Shown: in pieces, positions 7,443-13,390 of the stretch
How the letters are laid out: each line of letters opens with the position of its first letter
Position numbering within the stretch: the stretch's first letter is position 1
NCBI GenBank assembly: GCA_031362725.1
Contig: JANLTC010000244.1
Location: forward strand, 1 to 13,390
Reading direction: 5' to 3'
From: PR03 sp031362725
Lineage (GTDB): Bacteria; Myxococcota_A; UBA9160; PR03
DNA length: 13,390 nucleotides
The notes under the pieces: model-generated
The model's input: the letters and a program-made list of their open reading frames with translations, nothing else
Database searches by the model: none
What the model was told of the DNA's origin: nothing
Position numbers and translations under genes: made by a program

Positions 7443-8763
7443 GCGCGATCGGCGCGCTCGCGCCGTCGCCCTCGTCATCGTCGAGCGAGAAGCCGCGGAA
7501 CAGCAGTGCGCCGACGACGAAGCCGAGGCACGGCAGGCCCGCGAAGAGCACGCGGAGGCCGAACAGGCTCGTCTCGGACTGCAATGCGTTCGGGACGAAA
7601 CCGGTCCACGTCATCACGATGCCGCTCGCGCCGACGGCGACGGAGGTTCCAATCTTCAGCGTGAGTGTCATCGCCGCCGAGTAGACGCCTTCTTTGCGCT
7701 CGCCGGTACGCCGTTCATCGAGATCGATCACGTCTGCCATCAGCGAACTCGCCAGCACGCCGCCGCAACCCATCGCACAGCCCGCGACGGCCAGCAGCGC
7801 CATCGCCAACGCGACGTCTCCCGCGCCGACGAACCAGATGCCGCCGAACGCGCCCGCCGCGAGCAGCATCGCCGCGAGCCAGGTGTCGCGCTTGCCGAAG
7901 CTCCTCGAAATGCGCACCCAGATCGGAATCGACACGACCGCCGAGACCACGTAGGCCGCCGGTAACAGACCGACGACGTCGGGGCGCCGAAGCAGATACT
8001 CCGCAACGTAGGGCGCCATCGTGCCGACCGCGCCGACGCCCACGCTCTCGACGAGGTTGACGAGCAGCAGCAATCGCGCGGGGCGCGTCGAGACGACGTC
8101 GCGCAGCGCCGGCAGCAGGCCGCGACCGCCGCGCTCGCCGGCGACGGCCGCATCGCGCAACACCAGCGGCGTGATCGCGAGCAGCGCGACGGCCACCAGC
8201 GCCGCGGGGATCGCGATCTCGGCAGCCATCGCGCGCGGATCCTCCGCGTTCATCGCCAACTGGATCGCGCCGAATGCGAGCAGCATGCCGATCGTGAAAC
8301 TCATCTGCCGCGCGCCGAACAGGCGCGTGCGCTGGTGCGGATCGCGCGACAACTCGGCGCCGAGCGCCGCGTGCGGCAGCGTGTAGAGATCGAAGGCCGT
8401 GTAGAACACCAGCAGCGCGACCGCGATCCACGCGATCTGCGCGTTTCCGGCGAGTGCGCGCGGCGTCGTCCACAGCATCACGAAGCCGACGACCAGCAGC
8501 GGCAACGCCGCAAATAAGAACGGCCGGCGCCGCCCGAAGCGCGATCGCGAGCGGTCGCTGAAGCTGCCGACGAGCGGCCCGTTGATGCCGTCCCACAGCT
8601 TCGCCACCGAGAAGAGCACGCCCACGATCGCGGGCGACAGCAGCAGCACGTCGGTCGCGAACTTTAGGAAATAGAACTGTAGGAAGAAGAGCATGTAGGA
8701 CACGCCGAGGACCGGCACGCCGTAGGCGAGCAGCTGTGCGTTCGACACGCGTCGTTCAGTCAA
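7420..8763 (-). CDS. GPH-type MFS transporter (MelB-like cation symporter family)
   Basis: 447-residue polytopic permease of the glycoside-pentoside-hexuronide:cation symporter (MFS_2) family. The family signature is clear in the first loop: KLWDGINGPLVGSFSDRS followed by RFGRRRPFLF. About twelve hydrophobic segments follow in two halves, with SLMADVIDLDERRTGERKEGVYSAAMTLTLK in the second half, again typical. Homologues with this pattern import sugars, but many in catabolic clusters carry other solutes, so the substrate is open. TTG 8763 is preferred as start: GGAG lies 5 bases upstream and the protein then begins MTERRVSNAQLLAYG, as family members do. An ATG at 8799 would add 12 residues but has no ribosome site. 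Stop is TAA at 7420-7422, inside the tail of the convergent SDR gene. It is divergent from the amidohydrolase, suggesting linked uptake and hydrolysis. Confidence 0.9.
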   Translation of the reverse strand: MTERRVSNAQLLAYGVPVLGVSYMLFFLQFYFLKFATDVLLLSPAIVGVLFSVAKLWDGINGPLVGSFSDRSRSRFGRRRPFLFAALPLLVVGFVMLWTTPRALAGNAQIAWIAVALLVFYTAFDLYTLPHAALGAELSRDPHQRTRLFGARQMSFTIGMLLAFGAIQLAMNAEDPRAMAAEIAIPAALVAVALLAITPLVLRDAAVAGERGGRGLLPALRDVVSTRPARLLLLVNLVESVGVGAVGTMAPYVAEYLLRRPDVVGLLPAAYVVSAVVSIPIWVRISRSFGKRDTWLAAMLLAAGAFGGIWFVGAGDVALAMALLAVAGCAMGCGGVLASSLMADVIDLDERRTGERKEGVYSAAMTLTLKIGTSVAVGASGIVMTWTGFVPNALQSETSLFGLRVLFAGLPCLGFVVGALLFRGFSLDDDEGDGASAPIALRAPSVP

Positions 8764-8840
8764 GCGGACTCCGTCGTGGGCGCGAGCGCGCGGGAGCATA
8801 CAGGGAGATTTTTCGGGTGTATTGCTGGGTCGCCGTCCTT

Positions 8841-8866
8841 ATGATCCGGCTCGATGATCCCGCTCG
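8841..8866. repeat. 13-bp tandem direct repeat in the divergent control region
   Basis: Bases 8841-8853 (ATGATCCGGCTCG) are repeated immediately at 8854-8866 (ATGATCCCGCTCG) with one mismatch at the eighth base. The second copy runs into the palindrome at 8862-8885. It lies between the GPH transporter and the amidohydrolase, upstream of both starts. A protein binding site is a reasonable reading, though not demonstrated. Confidence 0.6.
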
Positions 8867-8885
8867 CTGGCGGACGCCAGCGAGC
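8862..8885. promoter_or_regulatory. 24-bp palindrome, candidate operator between GPH transporter and amidohydrolase
   Basis: GCTCGCTGGCG (8862-8872) and CGCCAGCGAGC (8875-8885) are perfect inverted repeats of 11 bases around a central GA. It sits 65 bp before the amidohydrolase ATG and about 100 bp from the divergent transporter start, with the tandem repeat on its left. Length and symmetry suit a dimeric regulator such as a TetR- or GntR-type protein, but no regulator gene is present in the window. As RNA it could also fold into a stable hairpin in the leader of the amidohydrolase message. Confidence 0.6.
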
Positions 8886-8949
8886 CGAACACGAGTCAGG
8901 CGGCTCGGAGCAGAAGAGCGCCGAGTTTTGCGAGCGGGAGGAGAGCGGG

Positions 8950-10659
8950 ATGCTCGATCTGGCGATTCGGAATGGCACGGTGATCGACGGCACGGGAGCG
9001 CCGGGGCGGCGCGCGGATGTCGGTGTGCGCGAGGGCCGCATCGTCGCGATCGGATCGCAGGGCGAGCCCGCGCAGCGCACGATCGACGCCGACGGGCACG
9101 TCGTCGCGCCCGGCTTCGTCGATCTGCATACCCACTACGACGCGCAGGCGTTCTGGGATCCGACGCTCTCGCCGTCGCCGCTGCACGGTGTCACGACGGT
9201 GATCGGCGGCAACTGCGGTTTCTCGATCGCGCCGCTCGCCGGCGGCAGCGGCGACTACCTGATGCGGATGCTGGCGCGCGTCGAAGGCATGCCGCTCGAG
9301 AGTCTCGAGATCGGCGTGCCGTGGAACTGGCGGAGCTTCGGTGAGTACCTCGCTCGCCTCGACGGCACGCTGGCGATCAACGCCGGCTTCCTGGTCGGCC
9401 ACTCGGCGCTGCGCTGCGCAGTGATGGGCGAGCGTGCCGTCGGCGGCGCCGCGAGTGATGCAGATGTGGCCGCGATGGTCGCGCTGCTGCACCGCTCGAT
9501 CGAAGAAGGCGGGCTCGGCTTCTCGTCCTCGTGGTCGCCGACGCACAACGACGGTGGCGGCGATCCGGTTCCGTCACGCGTCGCGAAGCGCGAAGAGTTG
9601 ATCGCACTCGCCGGCGCGCTGCGCGATCACGACGGCACCAGCCTCGAGTTCATCCCGGGCGTCGGGCGCTTCACGGAAGAGGAAATGGACGTGATGGCGT
9701 CGATGTCGATCGCCGCCGGCCGCCCGCTCAACTGGAACTTGCTCACGGTGATCGCGTTCCTGCGCGAGGGTGTCGACGCGCAGCTTGCCGCATCGGACTA
9801 CGCGGCAGCTCGTGGCGGGACCGTCATCGCGCTGACACTCCCGCAGCTGATGTCGCTGCGTCTCAACTTCGTGTCGCTGTTCATTCTCGACGCTCTACCC
9901 GGCTGGTCGGAAGTCGTCGCGCTGACGCTGCCCGAGCGCATGCGCGCCTTCGCCGATCCCGCCGTGCGCGAACGCCTTGCGAACGGCGCGAAGTCGCCCG
10001 AAGCCGGCGCGTTCCGGGCGCTCGCGGTGTGGGACAACATGACGATCGAGGACGTCGTGGCAAAGGCGAACGAGCGCTACCGCGGCCGCAATCTCGGCGA
10101 AGTGGCGCGCGAAGCGGGTCGTCCCAGTTTCGACATGATGTGCGAGATCGCGCTCGCCGACGAACTGCGCACCTCGTTCCGCACGCCTAGTTTTGGTGAC
10201 GACGAGGAGAGCTGGAAGCTGCGCCGCCAGATCTGGCGTGATCCGCGCGCATTGCTCGGCGCTTCCGACGCCGGCGCGCACCTCGACATGATCGACACCT
10301 TCACCGCGACGACCGCGCTGCTCGGCCCCGCGGTGCGCGATCGGCAGATGCTGACGCTCGAAGAAGCGATCCATCAGAGCACCGACCGCCCGGCACGGCT
10401 CTACGGACTGAAGGAGCGCGGCCGCCTCGCGCCCGGCTGGCACGCCGACGCTGTGATCTTCGACGCCGCGACGATCAAGCCCGGCCCGGTGCACACGCGC
10501 CGCGATCTGCCGGGCGGCGCCGCGCGCCTGTTCGCGGCGGCCGAGGGCATCGCGCACGTGCTGGTCGGCGGTGTCGAGGTGGTGCGGGGTGGCGAGATGA
10601 CGGAACAGCGACCGGGCACCGCGCTGCGCGCTGGTCGCGACACTTCGACCGGTTGCTAG
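8950..10659 (+). CDS. Amidohydrolase, N-acyl-D-amino-acid deacylase-like
   Basis: 569-residue metal-dependent amidohydrolase of the family that includes D-aminoacylases, which release acyl groups from N-acyl-D-amino acids. ATG 8950 follows GGGAGGAG (8936-8943) by 6 bases. The N-terminal beta-sandwich begins LDLAIRNGTVIDGTGAPGRR, followed by VVAPGFVDLHTHYDAQ (HxH, H60 and H62) and GGNCGFS (C89, matching the cysteine ligand of D-aminoacylases). Near the C-terminus come GASDAGAHLDM (D440, H444), HQSTDRPARLYGLKERGRLAPGWHADAVIF and the closing sandwich strands. In the middle, where I expect the canonical Tyr-x-Ser-His-hydrophobic-Arg segment of D-aminoacylases, it instead has GTSLEFIPGVGRF and RPLNWNLL. 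It therefore belongs to a divergent subgroup whose true substrate is uncertain. It is divergent from the GPH transporter and convergent, 33 bp apart, with the broken flavin oxidoreductase. Confidence 0.92.
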   Translation: MLDLAIRNGTVIDGTGAPGRRADVGVREGRIVAIGSQGEPAQRTIDADGHVVAPGFVDLHTHYDAQAFWDPTLSPSPLHGVTTVIGGNCGFSIAPLAGGSGDYLMRMLARVEGMPLESLEIGVPWNWRSFGEYLARLDGTLAINAGFLVGHSALRCAVMGERAVGGAASDADVAAMVALLHRSIEEGGLGFSSSWSPTHNDGGGDPVPSRVAKREELIALAGALRDHDGTSLEFIPGVGRFTEEEMDVMASMSIAAGRPLNWNLLTVIAFLREGVDAQLAASDYAAARGGTVIALTLPQLMSLRLNFVSLFILDALPGWSEVVALTLPERMRAFADPAVRERLANGAKSPEAGAFRALAVWDNMTIEDVVAKANERYRGRNLGEVAREAGRPSFDMMCEIALADELRTSFRTPSFGDDEESWKLRRQIWRDPRALLGASDAGAHLDMIDTFTATTALLGPAVRDRQMLTLEEAIHQSTDRPARLYGLKERGRLAPGWHADAVIFDAATIKPGPVHTRRDLPGGAARLFAAAEGIAHVLVGGVEVVRGGEMTEQRPGTALRAGRDTSTGC

Positions 10660-10692
10660 CGCGACGCCAGCGCCAGACCGGCTGCAGCGCCC

Positions 10693-11757
10693 CTACCAGC
10701 TACGGATCTCGGGCAACACCGTGCTCGCGAACAGCCGCATGCTGCGCTCCGCATCCTCGACCGCCATGCCGCCGTAGTGCGAGATCAGGTTCAGCTCGAA
10801 GTCGCCGAGCAGTTCGCGGCGCCAGCGCAGCTTCTCGAGGATCTGCGCGGGCGTGCCCCAGGTCTGTACGCCGCAGTAGCTGCGCACCGCCACCTCGAGC
10901 CCCACCGCCTTGAACGCGTCCGACGCACTCGCGTACATCTGGTAGCCGGGCAGCGCCCGGAAGTGATCGGACAGCAGCTCGTAGTGATGCACGATCGTCA
11001 GGAAGTAGTTCGCCATGTGTTCCATCGCCATCGCTTCGGCGCGACCCGGATCCGTGTCGCAGAAGAACAGATCGCCGGTCAGCGGCGGCGGCGGCTCGCT
11101 CGCATGTTGACGGCGCCAGGCTTCGCGATAGCTCGCGAGCGCGCCCTTCGCGTACAGCTCCCACGGCTGCTGCGAGAACGTCATCAACCGCGCACCGAGT
11201 TCCGCCGCCTGCACGACCGAGTCGGGCGACATGCCGACGCAGTACAGGCGATCGCGAAAGCTGCGCAGCGGCCGCGGGCGGATCTCGGTGCGCCGCTGCG
11301 GGTAGTACGGCCCCTAGCCTTCGATGAAGCCCGTCTCGACTGCGGCAAGGATCATCCGCGCGGCCTCGTCGAAGCGCGCGCGGCTCTCACCCATCTCGAT
11401 GCCGAAGTGCTGGTACTCGACGCGCGCAAGACCGCGACCGAGGCCCAGCACCGCGCGACCGTTCGACAGGTGATCGAGCATCACGATCCGTTCGGCGACG
11501 CGCAGCGGATCGTTCCAGGGCACGATCACCGCACCGGTCGCTAGCTTCACGCGCTTCGTGCAGCCCGCGAGCCAGGCGAGGAACGCGATGTTGTCGGGAC
11601 ACGCCGAGTAGTCGGTGAAGTGGTGCTCGGGCGGCCAGACCTTGTCGTAGCCGAGCTGTTCGCCGAGCAGCGCGAGACGCATCTGGCCCTGCATCACGTC
11701 GGCGTCGCAGCCGCGGCCCTGGTAGTTCTGGAAGATCAACAGCAGGCCGACATCCAT
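10693..11757 (-). pseudogene. Second LLM class flavin-dependent oxidoreductase, split by in-frame TAG
   Basis: Reading through one stop codon gives a 354-codon luciferase-like oxidoreductase. Codons 1-147 (from ATG 11757, with GAAGGA about 7 bases upstream) encode MDVGLLLIFQNYQGRG, GYDKVWPPEHHF, and the typical VAERIVMLDHLSNGRAVLGLGRG. A TAG at 11314-11316 (codon 148) interrupts, and the same frame continues as GPYYPQRRTEIRPRP, then SFRDRLYCVGMSPDS, through the rest of the barrel to a normal TAG at 10693-10695. No bases are lost or gained, so one substitution explains the break; GAG or AAG are single-step ancestors. TAG ends several neighbours (the permease, the amidohydrolase, the downstream MFS gene), so it is unlikely to be recoded. 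The barrel cannot work as two halves without readthrough. This is a recent pseudogene, a strain polymorphism or a sequencing error. It differs clearly from the 5501-6610 enzyme. Confidence 0.88.
11314..11316 (-). other. Premature amber codon in the second LLM gene
   Basis: The plus strand reads CTA, so the gene reads ATC GAA GGC TAG GGG CCG TAC. The flanking protein (GFIEG, then GPYYPQ) joins without a gap, as in luciferase-like proteins of this subgroup where an ordinary residue occupies the position. Confidence 0.9.
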
Positions 11758-11847
11758 CGCGGATTCCTTCTCGCGCGGTCGCTTCGCGATCGTACCACGC
11801 GGAACAGGGCGACTGGCGGCGAGCTACCCACGAACGGCGCGTCCGGA

Positions 11848-11853
11848 TAAGCT
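11848..11853 (+). promoter_or_regulatory. -10-like hexamer before the MFS N-terminal ATG
   Basis: TAAGCT is followed by 9 bases and then ATG 11863, with no Shine-Dalgarno sequence between. The spacing equals that of GATACT before ATG 3692 elsewhere in the window. No convincing -35 was found. It suggests leaderless transcription starting near ATG 11863. Confidence 0.3.
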
Positions 11854-11862
11854 GCGCCCCGC

Positions 11863-11928
11863 ATGCGAGCAGCACAATCGGACGCGCTCTCCTTCTCGGT
11901 CGACTTGCGCACGCGCGCGGCACGCTGA
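11863..11928 (+). other. 21-codon reading frame, probable original N-terminus of the MFS gene
   Basis: ATG 11863 opens a short frame reading MRAAQSDALSFSVDLRTRAAR and ending in TGA at 11926, 8 bp before the downstream MFS start. G or C sits at the third position of about three-quarters of its codons, more than in the same stretch read in the MFS frame. The peptide resembles the cytoplasmic lead-in of a transporter. It may be a true small upstream reading frame, or the MFS N-terminus displaced by a frameshift between about 11920 and 11945. Confidence 0.4.
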
Positions 11929-11935
11929 GCCGCGC

Positions 11936-13165
11936 GTGGGTCTGCTGCTCGCGCTGATCGTCTACGGCTTCTACATCCAGGCGCTCGGTGGGCTCGCAGC
12001 GCCGTTCCTCGCCGCCGAATTCGGGCTCGACGACGCGGCGATCACCAGGGTCGCGGGCTGGATCGCGCTCGGCGCATTTGGAACCGCGGTGCTGACGCGG
12101 CTTGCCGATCGGCACGGCCGGCGTCGCGTGCTGATCGCCGCGTTTGCCGGCATTCCACCGCTCGCGCTGCTGACGGCGCTGGCGACCGGCGTCACGAGCT
12201 ACGTGGTGATCCAGATTGGCGTCAGCGCGCTGCTCGGAACCTTCGTCACCGCGCTCGCGGTGGTCGTCGCGGAACGCAGTAGCGACGCCCGGCGCGCATC
12301 CGGCCAAGGGTGGTTCGGCGTCTTCGCGTCGCTGGGCGGCGCGCTCGCGCTGATCGTCGGGGCGCTCGTGCCGCTGCTGCCCGGCGGCTGGCGCGCGTTC
12401 TGGGGCCTCGCCGCGCTGCCGGTCGTCGCGATCCCGTTCGTCCGCGCGCGACTCGCCGAGACGGATCGCTTCAACACCGCGCGCGATCACGGCCGGGTCG
12501 CGGCGACGCGCGCACACCATCTCTTCCGCGGTGTCTATCGGCGCCGCGCGATCGGCCTGCTCGCGGTGGCGCTGCTGAAGCCGATCGCCCTCACCGCCAC
12601 ATCCACCTGGCCCTACTACCACATGGTGAAGACCCTCGGCCTCTCGTCCGCGACGGCGAGCCTCGTGTACTTCATCGGGGGCGGCATCGGGATCCTCGGC
12701 AATCCGCTCGGCGCGCGCCTCACGGATCGCTGGGGACGTCGGCCCACCTCGCTACTCGGCGTTGCGGTCGCGACCGCAAGCGGTGTCGCGTTCTACTACG
12801 TGCCGGCCGGCAGCGGAGCGCTGTCGCCGCTTCCGATGTTGACCGCGCTGATGGCGATCAACCAGATCTCGACGTCGATCTTCTCGCTCGCCGACCGCTG
12901 CATCGACGCCGAGCTCTTTCCGACCGCGCTGCGCACCACCTACCTCGGCGCCGCGCGCCTGATGAACGCTGCCGCCGGCGTCGTGGCGATGTTCGGCCTG
13001 AGCATGCTCGCCGCACCGCTCGGCAGCCTCGGCAACGCGATCGCCGTACTGTCCATCGCCTCGATGATCCCCGCGCTAGCGATCTTCCTGGCCGTAGTCC
13101 CCGAAACCCGCGGCCTCACGCTCGAGCACGCGTCCCTGGAAGACCAACCCCCAACCAGCGAGTAG
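11936..13165 (+). CDS. MFS transporter (N-terminus possibly frame-disrupted)
   Basis: 409-residue major facilitator with about twelve membrane segments in two halves, each with the loop 2-3 type signature: RLADRHGRRRVL in the first and RLTDRWGRRPTSLLG in the second. A family-typical PETRG (VPETRGLTLEH) follows the last segment. It resembles metabolite:H+ symporters for aromatic or carboxylic acids, but the substrate is not determined. The first start in frame, GTG 11936, leaves only one residue before membrane segment 1, whereas such proteins normally have ten or more cytoplasmic residues. The frame stays open for about 120 bp upstream without any ATG, GTG or TTG. The better-looking lead-in is in another frame from ATG 11863, so either a frameshift or a very short N-terminus is involved. 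It is divergent from the broken flavin oxidoreductase and ends in TAG. Confidence 0.85.
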   Translation: MGLLLALIVYGFYIQALGGLAAPFLAAEFGLDDAAITRVAGWIALGAFGTAVLTRLADRHGRRRVLIAAFAGIPPLALLTALATGVTSYVVIQIGVSALLGTFVTALAVVVAERSSDARRASGQGWFGVFASLGGALALIVGALVPLLPGGWRAFWGLAALPVVAIPFVRARLAETDRFNTARDHGRVAATRAHHLFRGVYRRRAIGLLAVALLKPIALTATSTWPYYHMVKTLGLSSATASLVYFIGGGIGILGNPLGARLTDRWGRRPTSLLGVAVATASGVAFYYVPAGSGALSPLPMLTALMAINQISTSIFSLADRCIDAELFPTALRTTYLGAARLMNAAAGVVAMFGLSMLAAPLGSLGNAIAVLSIASMIPALAIFLAVVPETRGLTLEHASLEDQPPTSE

Positions 13166-13189
13166 CGGGGGCGGCCCCGCGCCTACGCG

Positions 13190-13390
13190 TCACCCATCCA
13201 TCGCGCCCGCGAGTTGCTTCGCGATCTGTGCCATCCGAACGACTTCGCCCACCCCCATGCCCGGCGGCCGACCGCCGACGCCACGGATCGGTGTCAGATC
13301 GACGTGCTTCGCCTGGGCGCGCAAGGCGCCCACCGTGCACTGTTCGCGCGGGATCGTCGCGAACGGGTCGTAGCGGAAGATCCGCATCGC
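13190..13390 (-). CDS. Unrecognised protein, C-terminal part or small complete gene
   Basis: The minus-strand frame is open to the right edge and ends in TGA at 13190-13192. An ATG at 13387 would give a complete 65-residue protein beginning MRIFRYDPFATIPREQ, but the frame continues beyond it, so this is more probably the C-terminal end of a longer gene. Codons are strongly G/C-ended, as in the neighbouring genes. The remainder has a glycine/proline-rich stretch (IRGVGGRPPGMGVGEV) followed by an amphipathic helix (VVRMAQIAKQLAGAMDG). I do not recognise the family. It converges on the MFS gene with 24 bp between them. Confidence 0.5.
   Translation of the reverse strand, partial: AMRIFRYDPFATIPREQCTVGALRAQAKHVDLTPIRGVGGRPPGMGVGEVVRMAQIAKQLAGAMDG

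Noticed and set aside
5528..7684. 718-codon plus-strand frame through the LLM gene and SDR
   Set aside because: It reads the LLM gene antisense and the SDR out of frame; composition is His/Arg-rich and both real genes have full motif sets.
8822..8845. TTGCTG ... TATGAT as a promoter for the amidohydrolase
   Set aside because: The hexamers look good individually, but the spacer is 12 bases, too short for a sigma-70 type promoter, and no alternative -35 fits the TATGAT.
8854..8949. Earlier ATG start (8854) for the amidohydrolase
   Set aside because: It would add 32 polar residues encoded by the repeat/palindrome region. ATG 8950 has a strong Shine-Dalgarno sequence and matches the family N-terminus.
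11314..11316. TAG read as pyrrolysine or another recoded amino acid
   Set aside because: TAG is used as the ordinary stop for several neighbouring genes, including this gene's own end, and no recoding element was recognised.

Overview
The window (13,390 bp, very GC-rich with strong G/C preference at third codon positions) comes from a bacterial chromosome. It holds nine substantially complete protein-coding loci, one of them interrupted by a stop codon, plus a gene cut off by each window edge. ATG, GTG and TTG starts are all used. ThiC, an AI-2E family exporter, luciferase-like flavin oxidoreductases, an N-acyl-D-amino-acid deacylase-type amidohydrolase and a membrane-TPR protein together resemble environmental Myxococcota/Binatota-type or other GC-rich 'deltaproteobacterial' genomes. 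That placement is an impression from gene content and was not tested.

Left part (1-3422, + strand): the 3' two-thirds or so of thiC is followed after 15-21 bp by a multi-pass membrane protein that ends in a PAS domain and has no kinase or other output domain. Its stop codon overlaps the GTG start of an AI-2E/PerM-type permease by four bases. The three probably form one transcription unit. Just after the permease stop lies a REP-like hairpin, and then about 230 bp with no convincing gene.

Middle (3692-5398, + strand): a 568-residue polytopic membrane protein with histidine-rich motifs in or near its membrane segments and three C-terminal TPR units. It has no Shine-Dalgarno sequence but has a promoter-like hexamer pair just upstream of the ATG.

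Right part (5501-13165): a catabolic-looking block in alternating orientation. It contains a luciferase-like monooxygenase (-), an SDR oxidoreductase (+), a GPH-type MFS transporter (-), an amidohydrolase (+), a second luciferase-like monooxygenase (-) broken by an in-frame TAG, and a second MFS transporter (+) whose N-terminus appears to be in another frame. The pairs alternate between divergent and convergent. The divergent region between the GPH transporter and the amidohydrolase carries a 13-bp tandem repeat running into a near-perfect 24-bp palindrome, a good candidate operator. Uptake (two MFS proteins), oxidation (flavin enzymes, SDR) and amide hydrolysis fit breakdown of an amide-containing or otherwise complex organic compound, but the substrate cannot be read from sequence. 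The last 200 bp hold the end, or all, of an unrecognised minus-strand gene.

No tRNA, rRNA, CRISPR array or intact insertion sequence was seen.
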